Source: Synergistaceae bacterium (GTDB lineage Bacteria > Synergistota > Synergistia > Synergistales > Aminobacteriaceae). Taken from it: 8,552 nucleotides of DNA. Position 1 is the first letter of the stretch. Each line of letters starts with the position of its first letter. The stretch spans positions 1 to 8,552 of the forward strand of contig JAFSLR010000301.1 of the NCBI GenBank assembly GCA_017448375.1. The letters are read 5' to 3'. Positions 1 through 6,268 of this stretch are shown here, in pieces. The notes under the pieces are model-generated. The model had not been told where the DNA came from and searched no databases. It saw only the letters and a list, made by a program, of their open reading frames with translations. The position numbers and the translations under genes are program-made.

Positions 1-2
1 TA

Positions 3-149
3 GAGGGTCTTAACGGCGTTTCATCGGCTGAAGTGAGCCTTGACACAAATACGGCGGTTATCAAAATGTCGAAAGATGTTGCTGACACGGCGATAAAAGC
101 GGCGATAGATGAGGCCGGATATGATGTCAGCAAGATAGAAGCGGCGTAA
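3..149 (+). CDS. Heavy-metal-associated (HMA) domain protein, C-terminal part
   Basis: The open frame enters from the left edge and gives 48 residues before TAA. The visible part reads like the second half of an HMA (CopZ/Atx1-like) fold: EGLNGVSSAEVSLDTNTAVI is the usual helix 1 to strand 2-3 region, and IKAAIDEAGYDV is the classic final helix and strand ending just after the GY motif. Free metallochaperones are about 70 residues and end here, so this is probably a small copper or soft-metal chaperone. It could instead be the end of a longer protein with a terminal HMA domain. The metal-binding MxCxxC motif would lie upstream of the window, so metal binding cannot be confirmed. A strong terminator follows, so this is the last gene of its transcript. 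Confidence 0.8.
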   Translation, partial: EGLNGVSSAEVSLDTNTAVIKMSKDVADTAIKAAIDEAGYDVSKIEAA

Positions 150-172
150 GAAAATTAAACCGGGAAAATTTG

Positions 173-210
173 AATTAGTCGTGTAAAATATGCACGGCTA
201 ATTTTTTTTT
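173..210 (+). terminator. Intrinsic terminator after the HMA gene
   Basis: An 11-bp stem pairs 173-183 (AATTAGTCGTG) with 193-203 (CACGGCTAATT). It has one G-U pair and a 9-base loop, and an unbroken T run ends at 210. It lies 24 bases after the HMA stop codon. The end of the T run abuts the Shine-Dalgarno of the next gene, so the glycosyltransferase translation signal starts right where the terminator ends. Confidence 0.85.
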
Positions 211-217
211 GAGGAGG
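211..217 (+). promoter_or_regulatory. Shine-Dalgarno that sets a TTG start
   Basis: GAGGAGG is a near-complete anti-16S match, 9 bases before TTG 227 and 12 before TTG 230. No ATG or GTG lies at a suitable distance in the reading frame, so a TTG start is the best reading. Confidence 0.75.
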
Positions 218-226
218 ACATTTTCA

Positions 227-1189
227 TTGTTGCAGAAAATAATACGTTTCATTCTCACAAGAAGGGAATGTGCACAAAGCAGTCCGCTCGTATATAACAT
301 CAGGGAATATACACAGAACGAACGTATACGCAATTATGTGAAAACACTTGTTGCACCATTTGTGTATCTCAAAAATTTTTTCCGCAGAAATATCCCGCTT
401 GATTCCCGCAAAGGATTAGCACTCGTACTGATAGCAAAAAATGAAGCTCCATACATTGAGGAATGGATAAATTTTCATCACAAGCAGGGAGCCTCTCACT
501 TCTTCATATATGACAATGAAAGCACAGATAACCTTCGCGAAGTCTTAACGCCTTACATAGAACATGGGCTTGTAACTTATCGCGTTTTAAGGGGAAAAGT
601 CAGGCAAAATGACGCTTATAATATGGCCATTCATAACTACGGTCATAAGTTCAGGTACATGGCGTTTATTGACACTGACGAATTTATGTTTGTGCGTGAT
701 GAAAATTACAGGGGCAGAGGCTTTAACCTTTACGATTTTGTTGACGACTTCATGAAATCCCACGAAAACGCAGGAGGACTCGCCGTAAACTGGTGCATAT
801 TCGGTTCAAACGGACATATCACGAAACCTGAAGGCGGAGTCCTTGAGAATTACACAATGCGCTCGGAAGATAACTTCAAATACAACCTTCATATCAAAAC
901 TATCTGCGACCCGCAAAAAGTACTTTATTACGGGCATTGCCATTTTCCGACATACCGCAAGGGCTTCTTCAATCTTGATGAGAACGGCAACATAGCCAAC
1001 GGCCCTTTTACGAGCAATGTAACTTTCAGCAAAATACGTATCAATCATTACTACACTAAATCCAGAGAAGAATACACAGCCAAAATAAGTCGCGGCCGGG
1101 CTGATGCTTTACTGGTGAATGATATGAGTAATTTTTACGAAAATGACCAGAACGTAATACACGACACCGAAATACTTTCACGTTCCTAA
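227..1189 (+). CDS. Glycosyltransferase, GT92 / Glyco_tranf_2_4 type
   Basis: This protein of about 320 residues is a predicted GT-A fold sugar transferase, probably acting on surface glycans; donor and acceptor are unknown. Numbering from the chosen start: the opening strand LVLIAKNEAPYIEEW (about 66-80) is the family's N-terminal signature, YDNESTD (95-101) follows, FIDTDEF (147-153) carries the DxD-type metal/nucleotide-sugar motif, and INHYYTKS (272-279) is the typical late HY...KS motif. The N-terminal 60 residues are basic and less conserved. I place the start at TTG 227 (TTG 230 is also possible) because GAGGAGG at 211-217 lies 9 bases upstream. The longer frame from TTG 209 would begin inside the terminator T run and run through the Shine-Dalgarno. 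The gene sits between the HMA terminator and the rplU promoter, so it appears to be a single-gene unit; no promoter was clear. The family is fairly sure; the substrate is not known. Confidence 0.82.
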   Translation: MLQKIIRFILTRRECAQSSPLVYNIREYTQNERIRNYVKTLVAPFVYLKNFFRRNIPLDSRKGLALVLIAKNEAPYIEEWINFHHKQGASHFFIYDNESTDNLREVLTPYIEHGLVTYRVLRGKVRQNDAYNMAIHNYGHKFRYMAFIDTDEFMFVRDENYRGRGFNLYDFVDDFMKSHENAGGLAVNWCIFGSNGHITKPEGGVLENYTMRSEDNFKYNLHIKTICDPQKVLYYGHCHFPTYRKGFFNLDENGNIANGPFTSNVTFSKIRINHYYTKSREEYTAKISRGRADALLVNDMSNFYENDQNVIHDTEILSRS

Positions 1190-1203
1190 CCTTATGCTAT
1201 AAT
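1175..1203 (+). promoter_or_regulatory. Extended -10 promoter for rplU-rpmA
   Basis: TATAAT at 1198-1203 is a perfect -10 box. It is preceded by TG at 1195-1196 with one base between, giving an extended -10. The -35 region at 1175-1180 (CTTTCA) is a poor match with a 17-base spacer, which is acceptable for an extended -10 promoter. The -35 overlaps the last codons of the glycosyltransferase gene. Expected transcription start is near 1209-1211, leaving a leader of about 65 bases before rplU. Within that leader I see only a weak AGGC/GCCT pairing and no clear attenuator. Confidence 0.75.
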
Positions 1204-1276
1204 CTTTAACATCTCGCATGAATTAGGCTTTAACGTTTCATACGGCCTCAGTTCAGCGTAAGGAGGAAAAAATTTA

Positions 1277-1591
1277 ATGTTCGCAGTAATCGAGACGGGC
1301 GGAAAACAATACCGCGCAGGTATAGGGGACAAATTCAGGGTCGAGAAGCTCCCCGGAGAAACAAGCACAGAGATAATTTTCGACAAAGTAATAGCTGTTT
1401 ACGGCGAAGGTACAGAGGCACGCTTCGGCAATCCCTACATCACGGGCGCAAGAGTTACCGCCGAAATCGTAAAGCAGGGACGCGCCGACAAAGTTCTGGT
1501 CTTCAAGTACAAGAGCAAGAAGAATATCCGCAAAATGCGCGGGCATCGTCAGTATTTCACAGAAGTAATCATCAGGAACATAGAAGCATAA
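1277..1591 (+). CDS. rplU: 50S ribosomal protein L21 (bL21)
   Basis: This is a 104-residue protein of normal length for bL21, which binds 23S rRNA in the large subunit. The N-terminus MFAVIETGGKQYRAGIGD is the characteristic start. The C-terminal basic loop, with YKSKKNIRKMRGHRQYFTEV at about 77-96, is the L21 signature region. ATG 1277 is preceded by AGGAGG at 1261-1266 with a 10-base spacer. It is transcribed from the extended -10 promoter just upstream, together with rpmA 13 bases downstream. In many Firmicutes a cysteine protease gene (prp/ysxB) lies between rplU and rpmA; none fits here. The open frame on the opposite strand across this gene is only a shadow. Confidence 0.98.
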   Translation: MFAVIETGGKQYRAGIGDKFRVEKLPGETSTEIIFDKVIAVYGEGTEARFGNPYITGARVTAEIVKQGRADKVLVFKYKSKKNIRKMRGHRQYFTEVIIRNIEA

Positions 1592-1604
1592 CGGAGGTCT
1601 AATC

Positions 1605-1862
1605 ATGGCACACAAGAAAGGTCAGGGCAGCTCAACTAACGGCCGCGACAGTCAGCCCAAGTACAGAGGCATAAAAGTTTACGCAGGACAGACAGTAACA
1701 GCAGGAAGCATTCTAGTCCGCCAGTGCGGTACAAAGGTTCACCCGGGAAAACACGTAGGACTCGGACGCGATTTCACACTGTTTGCGCTCGTTCCCGGAA
1801 AAGTCAATTACCACAAGAAATTCGGACGCAAATTCGTATCGGTTGAGCCTGCACAGGCATAA
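1605..1862 (+). CDS. rpmA: 50S ribosomal protein L27 (bL27)
   Basis: This is an 85-residue protein. The start MAHKKGQGSSTNGRDSQPK is the conserved bL27 N-terminus that reaches toward the peptidyl transferase centre. VRQCGTKVHPGKHVGLGRD (about 38-56) is the central L27 signature, with Cys where Arg is more usual. ATG 1605 has GGAGG at 1593-1597 with 7 bases between. The protein begins directly with MAHKK and has no cleavable N-terminal extension. That agrees with the absence of a prp protease gene in the rplU-rpmA gap, since Prp removes such an extension in the lineages that have it. A terminator follows 18 bases after the stop. Confidence 0.98.
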   Translation: MAHKKGQGSSTNGRDSQPKYRGIKVYAGQTVTAGSILVRQCGTKVHPGKHVGLGRDFTLFALVPGKVNYHKKFGRKFVSVEPAQA

Positions 1863-1880
1863 CACAGAAAATCACGGAAA

Positions 1881-1907
1881 GCCCCTGAAATATGGGGCAA
1901 TTTTTTT
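1881..1907 (+). terminator. Intrinsic terminator between rpmA and obg
   Basis: GCCCC at 1881-1885 pairs with GGGGC at 1894-1898 across an 8-base loop. Two A residues and seven T residues (1901-1907) follow. The stem is short but all GC. It should at least partly separate the highly expressed ribosomal protein genes from obg, which starts 10 bases after the T run. Confidence 0.75.
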
Positions 1908-1912
1908 ATCAT
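1885..1912 (+). promoter_or_regulatory. Weak candidate promoter overlapping the terminator, ahead of obg
   Basis: CTGAAA (1885-1890) resembles a -35 box in four of six positions, and TATCAT (1907-1912) resembles a -10 box in five of six, with a 16-base spacer. Transcription would then start at or next to the obg ATG at 1917, giving a leaderless or nearly leaderless message. This would explain the lack of a Shine-Dalgarno. The alternative is read-through of the terminator. The boxes are short and AT-rich, so chance similarity is quite possible. Confidence 0.25.
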
Positions 1913-1916
1913 CACA

Positions 1917-3215
1917 ATGAAATTCACAGACACAGCAGAAATTTACGTTAAGGCAGGGCGTGGCGGAAACGGTGCGTTAAGTTTCAGGCGCGAAAAATTC
2001 GTCCCAAAAGGCGGCCCCGATGGCGGCGACGGCGGTAAAGGCGGTGACGTCATCATTGAGGCTGTCGGCGGAATCGTTACGCTTGCGGACTTCGAGTATG
2101 ACAGACGCTTTCAGGCCGGACACGCAGGACACGGTAGCGGCGCAATGCGTACAGGCTCAAACGGCGAAGACCTCATCATTCACGTACCATGCGGGACTCT
2201 GATTCGCGAGTCGGGCGATGAGAGGATACTCGCTGACCTCACAGAACCCGGACAGAGATTCACGGCTGCTCACGGCGGGAAAGGCGGACGGGGTAATTCC
2301 CATTTCGCAACATCATCACGGCGCGCCCCGAAATTCGCGGAGAAAGGCGACCCCGGAGAGGAGAAATCTCTATCCTTAGAGCTGAAACTTATTGCCGATG
2401 TAGGACTCGCAGGTTTCCCGAACGCAGGAAAGTCAAGCATTCTTTCAGCCATAAGCGGTGCAAAACCCAAAGTAGCGGGCTATCCCTTCACGACATTAAC
2501 GCCTAATCTCGGAGTGTTAGCGGTTGATGACGCAAAAGTCGTTATCGCTGACTTGCCCGGACTCATTGAGGGTGCTCACGAAGGTAAAGGACTCGGCCTT
2601 CAGTTTTTGAGACACGTTGAGAGGACTCGAATTTTGCTTCACGTTATAGATCTTTCACAGCCCGATCCCGTTTCAACATTCCGCGCATTGATTCATGAGT
2701 TTGAAGAATACGGTGCAGGACTCGACAAACGTCCCTGTATCATCATAGGCAACAAGATTGACATTGCCGGGACTGACGAAAACTCGCGGGCGTTGCAGGG
2801 TGAAGCCGAAAGATTATCCGTTCCCTACATGGCCGTAAGCGCGATATTCGGCACGAACATTCCCGAACTGATACGGGCGGTTGCTGACTTAGTGCGCAAG
2901 ACTCCGGCGGCATCACCTGAAACTGACGCTCCCGAAATCATAGAGTTACCCGTGAGGAAATCTTCAGGCCGTAACATTCGCGAACCCGTGAAAATAATCC
3001 GGCAGTCAGACGGGTCATTCAGGGTTGAACACGCTAACTTTGAGAAATCAGTCGCAAGAATCAACTTTGAGCATGAAGACGCTTTGCAGAAATTCGCGGG
3101 ACTCTTGAAGGCTCTGAGCGTTGAAGAGGCATTAGAGGCAGCCGGAGCCAGAGAGGGCGATAAAGTTTACATAGGCGATGTCGAATTTGACTTTGAGCCT
3201 GACACGGTGTCTTAG
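1917..3215 (+). CDS. obg: GTPase Obg (CgtA), 50S assembly factor
   Basis: This 432-residue essential-type GTPase acts in large-subunit maturation and stress control. It shows three parts in order. The glycine-rich Obg domain (about 1-158) has FVPKGGPDGGDGGKGGDV. The G domain has G1 GFPNAGKSS (166-174), switch I GYPFTTLTPN (188-197), G3 DLPG (212-215), G4 NKID (279-282) and G5 SAI (308-310). A C-terminal OCT domain (about 345-427) ends GDKVYIGDVEFDF. All nucleotide-binding motifs are intact. The start at ATG 1917 is fixed by the conserved MKFTDTAEIYVKAGRGGNG opening, yet there is no Shine-Dalgarno: the bases before it are the terminator T run and TATCATCACA. It ends in TAG, 3 bases before nadD. 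TAG as a working stop here argues against reassignment of that codon. Confidence 0.98.
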   Translation: MKFTDTAEIYVKAGRGGNGALSFRREKFVPKGGPDGGDGGKGGDVIIEAVGGIVTLADFEYDRRFQAGHAGHGSGAMRTGSNGEDLIIHVPCGTLIRESGDERILADLTEPGQRFTAAHGGKGGRGNSHFATSSRRAPKFAEKGDPGEEKSLSLELKLIADVGLAGFPNAGKSSILSAISGAKPKVAGYPFTTLTPNLGVLAVDDAKVVIADLPGLIEGAHEGKGLGLQFLRHVERTRILLHVIDLSQPDPVSTFRALIHEFEEYGAGLDKRPCIIIGNKIDIAGTDENSRALQGEAERLSVPYMAVSAIFGTNIPELIRAVADLVRKTPAASPETDAPEIIELPVRKSSGRNIREPVKIIRQSDGSFRVEHANFEKSVARINFEHEDALQKFAGLLKALSVEEALEAAGAREGDKVYIGDVEFDFEPDTVS

Positions 3216-3218
3216 GCC

Positions 3219-3824
3219 ATGAAAGCAATTAAAACAGGCATAATGGGAGGAACATTTGACCCTATACATTACGGTCATTTGCTGGCAGCTGAGGAAGCGC
3301 GTATCAATCTCGGAATTGACCGCCTAATCTTTGTGCCGACTGGAGACCCTCCACACAAGCATAACAGGAACATTACACCCGCTGAGGATCGTTACGCTAT
3401 GACACTTCTAGCGACGGCAGGAGTGCTTGAATATTCCGTATCACGAATCGAAATTGACCGAACGGAAGAGACTCATACGGTTGATACTTTGCGTGCGTTT
3501 CTTGACACTGGGATTAGGCCGGAAGACTTGTACTTCATCACGGGGCTTGATGCTATGCTGTCGATAACATCATGGTTTGAATACGAGAAAATCCCGGAAC
3601 TTTGCACACTTGTTACAGCAAGGAGACCGGGCTACCCCGTAAGCGGTATTGAAAAACTCCCTGAATTTATCCGAAGTAAGCTAAAATATATAGAGATTCC
3701 GCAGTTCGCAGTATCAAGCACAGAAATAAGGACTCGCGTAATGAGCGGTAAAGGCATAAGATTTTTAGTGCCACACCTTGTTGAAATATACATAGAGTCT
3801 AATAATCTGTACAAAAATTTTTGA
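3219..3824 (+). CDS. nadD: Nicotinate-nucleotide adenylyltransferase
   Basis: This 201-residue cytoplasmic enzyme joins nicotinate mononucleotide and ATP to give deamido-NAD and pyrophosphate, the penultimate step of NAD synthesis. GIMGGTFDPIHYGHLLAAEE (7-26) holds the nucleotidyltransferase HxGH motif (17-20). FVPTGDPPHK (38-47) and the C-terminal SSTEIR (166-171), corresponding to the ISSTxIR motif, complete the active site. The length is normal. ATG 3219 lies 3 bases after the obg stop with only a weak ribosome site, suggesting translational coupling to obg. It is the second gene of the obg-nadD-LCP run. Neither yqeK nor rsfS, which often follow nadD in other bacteria, is seen next to it. 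Confidence 0.97.
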   Translation: MKAIKTGIMGGTFDPIHYGHLLAAEEARINLGIDRLIFVPTGDPPHKHNRNITPAEDRYAMTLLATAGVLEYSVSRIEIDRTEETHTVDTLRAFLDTGIRPEDLYFITGLDAMLSITSWFEYEKIPELCTLVTARRPGYPVSGIEKLPEFIRSKLKYIEIPQFAVSSTEIRTRVMSGKGIRFLVPHLVEIYIESNNLYKNF

Positions 3825-3840
3825 GAGGTGATTAATTTTT

Positions 3841-5223
3841 ATGAGAGTGCTTAAAATAATAGGAATAATTTTCATGGTAATAGCTTCAGCCGTAGGAGGA
3901 GCAGCACTGCGCTTAATGGAACTCCTTAACGACCCTAATCCGCTTCCAGTGCCTAAAGTTTCAGAGTCAAGAACGGAGCTTCCCCCGCAGATTTTGCACC
4001 CCGAAAGCGCGTCAGTAACACCAGAGTTAGCAGTTGGCGAATCCCAGAAGGCCGAAAGCACTGCACGAAGCACCGTTAATGTATTGATTGTGGGACTTGA
4101 TAACGTAGAGGGAGGCTCACGGACTGACGCAATAGCATTAGCGATATTCGACGCACAGAACAAGGCACTCCGAATAGCGTCAATTCCGCGCGACTCACGT
4201 GTATATATTCCCGGCCGAAGCTGGGACAAAATCAATCATGCTTACGTTTACGGGGGAATAAACCTTCTCAGGGAGACTCTCGTGAACTTAACGGGAATGC
4301 CTGTAGATTATTTCGTCAAGATAAACTATAAGAGCTTTCCGCGTATTGTTGACATACTCGGCGGAGTTGATATTTACGTGGAAAAGAGAATGCATTACAA
4401 CGACTATTCGGGAAAATTATTCATCAACATTCCGGCGGGACAACAGCATATGGACGGCAAAACAGCTCTGGGCTATGTGAGATTCAGACATGATCCATTG
4501 GGGGACATAGGGCGCGTGAAACGTCAGCAGAATTTCATCAACATAATGATGGAAAAAGTGAAGACCCCCGCAATACTTCCGAAAATCCCGTCAATATTCA
4601 CGGAGCTTTACGAGGCTATAGACACGGATCTTGCGCCTTTGGAGGCGTTGAAGCTGGTGCAGTTTGCGATTTCGATTCCGTCCGACAGAATCAAAATGTT
4701 CATGGCTCCCGGCCGTACAGGGTCAAGCAAGAATATAAGCTACTGGATTCTCGACAACAACGCATTCTCGTTACAGCTTGCGGCGAAACTTCCTCCGGCT
4801 GATTCGGCAACGCTTGAAGGCACAGAGAATGTAGAGCTTGATTTCACGCCCGAACCCGTGAATATGTCAGGCTTCGACAGCGAGAAAATAGCCGAACTCA
4901 GAGACAAGATTATGAGCATAAGAATCCTCAACGGAGACGGCGAAAAAGGAATCGGGAAACGTGCCGCACAGATTTTCCAGCGGATCGGGATTGAAGTGCC
5001 TTACACGGGGAATGCGAGACACTACGATTACAGGGCTTCGAGCATAATATATCCGCCTGACGGGGACGAGTCCGTGAGAGAAGGTGCTATGGCACTCGCT
5101 GAACTCTGCGGGATAAAGAATGAAAGACTCGTTCAGCCCGATAAGAGAGCGACATCGCTGACGTTGATACTCGGCCATGACAAAGAGGAATTGTTCAGGA
5201 GGCTTGAACCGCTCAATTCATAG
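3841..5223 (+). CDS. LytR-CpsA-Psr (LCP) family protein with LytR_C domain
   Basis: This 460-residue envelope protein of the LCP family transfers lipid-linked glycopolymers onto peptidoglycan or other envelope acceptors. A membrane anchor spans about 5-28, followed by a Pro/Ser-rich linker (30-76). The LCP domain (about 77-240) has NVLIVGLD, GGSRTDAI (R94, D96), IPRDSRV (R117, D118, R120) and RFRHDPLGDIGRVKRQQ (214-230), the charged pocket that binds polyprenyl pyrophosphate. RILNGDGEKG begins a LytR_C domain (about 358-445). The start ATG 3841 has GAGGTGAT (3825-3832) at 8 bases, overlapping the nadD stop. Its place after obg-nadD is a conserved arrangement, and the glycosyltransferase gene downstream could supply related glycans. 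It ends in TAG. The acceptor and polymer cannot be told from sequence. Confidence 0.93.
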   Translation: MRVLKIIGIIFMVIASAVGGAALRLMELLNDPNPLPVPKVSESRTELPPQILHPESASVTPELAVGESQKAESTARSTVNVLIVGLDNVEGGSRTDAIALAIFDAQNKALRIASIPRDSRVYIPGRSWDKINHAYVYGGINLLRETLVNLTGMPVDYFVKINYKSFPRIVDILGGVDIYVEKRMHYNDYSGKLFINIPAGQQHMDGKTALGYVRFRHDPLGDIGRVKRQQNFINIMMEKVKTPAILPKIPSIFTELYEAIDTDLAPLEALKLVQFAISIPSDRIKMFMAPGRTGSSKNISYWILDNNAFSLQLAAKLPPADSATLEGTENVELDFTPEPVNMSGFDSEKIAELRDKIMSIRILNGDGEKGIGKRAAQIFQRIGIEVPYTGNARHYDYRASSIIYPPDGDESVREGAMALAELCGIKNERLVQPDKRATSLTLILGHDKEELFRRLEPLNS

Positions 5224-5230
5224 GGAGTTT

Positions 5231-5255
5231 GCCCCGTGCTGATTTGGTGCGGGGT
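5231..5255 (+). other. GC-rich hairpin after the LCP gene, no T run
   Basis: GCCCCGTGC at 5231-5239 pairs with GTGCGGGGT at 5247-5255, including several G-U pairs. It is followed by ATATATGAC rather than a T tract. It starts 8 bases after the LCP stop codon. It may be a weak or factor-assisted terminator, or a structure protecting the 3' end of the obg-nadD-LCP message. The missing T run makes a classic intrinsic terminator doubtful. Confidence 0.4.
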
Positions 5256-5287
5256 ATATATGACATTAAGAAAGGAGATTCTCAAAT

Positions 5288-6103
5288 ATGGAAACAGATA
5301 ATTCACCCGACATAAAAATACTCATAGCGTGCCACAAAAAATTTGATGTGCCTTCAGACCCGATATATTTCCCCGTTCATGTCGGTGCGGAAGGAAAAGC
5401 CCCAATAGGATTCACGCCCGACAACACAGGGGACAATATCAGCACAAAGAACTGTATGTACTCCGAGATGACCGGGCTTTACTGGGCATGGAAGAATTTG
5501 TAGTGCGACTATATCGGCCTCGTTCATTATTCGAGATATTTTGCCACTCACAGAAAATTCGGAACCGCCTCGCTTGATGATATTCTGAAAGGTGATGAGC
5601 TTCGCAGGCTTCTCAAAAATCACAAAATACTTCTTCCCAAACGCAGAAAATATTACGTCTCAACTATATACGATCAATACGCAAATTCAGCTGACGGGAA
5701 TCATTTTGACGCTGCACGCCGTACAATCTCTGAAATGTGCCCAGAATATCTGCCGAGCTTTGATAAGGTAACGGGCAGGACATGGGCGCATTTGTTTAAT
5801 ATGTTCATAATGCCTAAGAATCTCGCTGATGATTATTGCGCGTGGCTTTTCCCGATATTGGGAGAAGTTGAAGCCGCTATCGACAAAAGCAGCATGAATG
5901 ACTTTCAGAGAAGATTTGTCGGTGCTGTAAGTGAAAGGCTGCTTGATGTGTGGATTGAACGCCAGCTTGAAACCGGCAGGATAAACCGTAATGACATGGC
6001 CGAAATCCCATACATATATGCACGCAAAATTAACTGGCCCGACAAGATAGTATCATTCCTTATGGCAAAATTCTTTCACAAGAAGCACACGCACAGTTTT
6101 TGA
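5288..6103 (+). pseudogene. DUF4422 glycosyltransferase interrupted by one in-frame TAG
   Basis: The frame from ATG 5288 (Shine-Dalgarno AAAGGAG at 5271-5277, 10-base spacer) encodes 71 residues, meets TAG at 5501-5503, then continues open in the same frame for another 199 codons to TGA at 6101-6103. Joined, it gives about 271 positions, the normal size of DUF4422 proteins, which occur in capsule and O-antigen loci. ILIACHK (11-17), DNTGDNIS (45-52) and YWAWKN (65-70) come before the stop. DYIGLVHYSRYF (74-85), the family's DYIGLxHYRRYF motif, comes directly after. RTWAHLFNMF and ERLLDVWIE follow. No well-placed restart codon with a ribosome site is seen after the TAG; the first ATG is at 5735. 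Either the gene is freshly inactivated, the TAG is a sequence error, or there is read-through. TAG ends obg and the LCP gene normally. The family call is fairly sure. Confidence 0.8.
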
Positions 6104-6104
6104 T

Positions 6105-6188
6105 TCATTCATCGTAGCCTGAACGTGTCAATTTAATTTTCACAAGCTCGCGTATTCCCCCGTTAGCAGCTATGTATATTTCGTTCAT
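6105..6188 (-). CDS. 27-residue small ORF, function unknown
   Basis: On the minus strand, an ATG at 6188-6186 opens 27 codons ending in TGA at 6107-6105. It is preceded by a strong GGAGG (plus-strand CCTCC at 6199-6203) with a 10-base spacer. The peptide begins MNEIYIAANGGI and ends KLTRSGYDE. It is mixed polar with a basic centre (RELVKIKLTR), and no membrane segment is seen. I do not recognise it. It lies tail-to-tail with the DUF4422 gene and head-to-head with the GNAT operon. A possible minus-strand promoter is weak: TTGCAA near 6247-6242 and TAAAAT near 6226-6221, spacer 15. It may be a real micro-protein, the remnant of a decayed gene, or a chance ORF with a chance ribosome site. Confidence 0.4.
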   Translation of the reverse strand: MNEIYIAANGGIRELVKIKLTRSGYDE

Positions 6189-6211
6189 GTTCTTATGTCC
6201 TCCATGCGATA

Positions 6212-6240
6212 ATGAGAATTATTTTACACTCTGATATAAT
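6212..6240 (+). promoter_or_regulatory. Extended -10 promoter for the GNAT two-gene operon
   Basis: TATAAT (6235-6240) is a perfect -10 box with an upstream TG at 6232-6233, so it is an extended -10. ATGAGA (6212-6217) matches the -35 box in four of six positions with a 17-base spacer. Expected transcription start is about 6247, leaving a leader of about 22 bases that carries the AGGGAG ribosome site at 6253-6258. The small partner and the acetyltransferase therefore have a transcript of their own. Confidence 0.72.
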
Positions 6241-6268
6241 TTTGCAAAAAGAAGGGAGATATTAATTC

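Noticed and set aside
209..226. Start of the glycosyltransferase at TTG 209
   Set aside because: This codon overlaps the T run of the terminator, and the first residues would be encoded by the Shine-Dalgarno itself. TTG 227 has the correct spacing.
1204..1276. Ribosomal-protein leader or riboswitch ahead of rplU
   Set aside because: The leader is only about 65 bases and shows just a 4-bp AGGC/GCCT pairing; I see no terminator or anti-terminator pair to support regulation.
1274..1615. Minus-strand open frame of about 113 codons across rplU
   Set aside because: It is antisense to rplU, and its translation is Cys- and Tyr-rich with no family resemblance. It is a by-product of the L21 codon pattern.
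3765..4235. Long minus-strand open frame of about 156 codons opposite nadD and LCP
   Set aside because: It lies fully antisense to two clearly coding genes with intact motifs, has no ribosome site of note, and its Ser/Ile/Thr-rich translation looks like the complement of the LCP reading frame.
5501..5503. TAG as a reassigned sense codon throughout the genome
   Set aside because: obg (3213-3215) and the LCP gene (5221-5223) both end in TAG exactly where their families end, so TAG acts as a normal stop in this organism.
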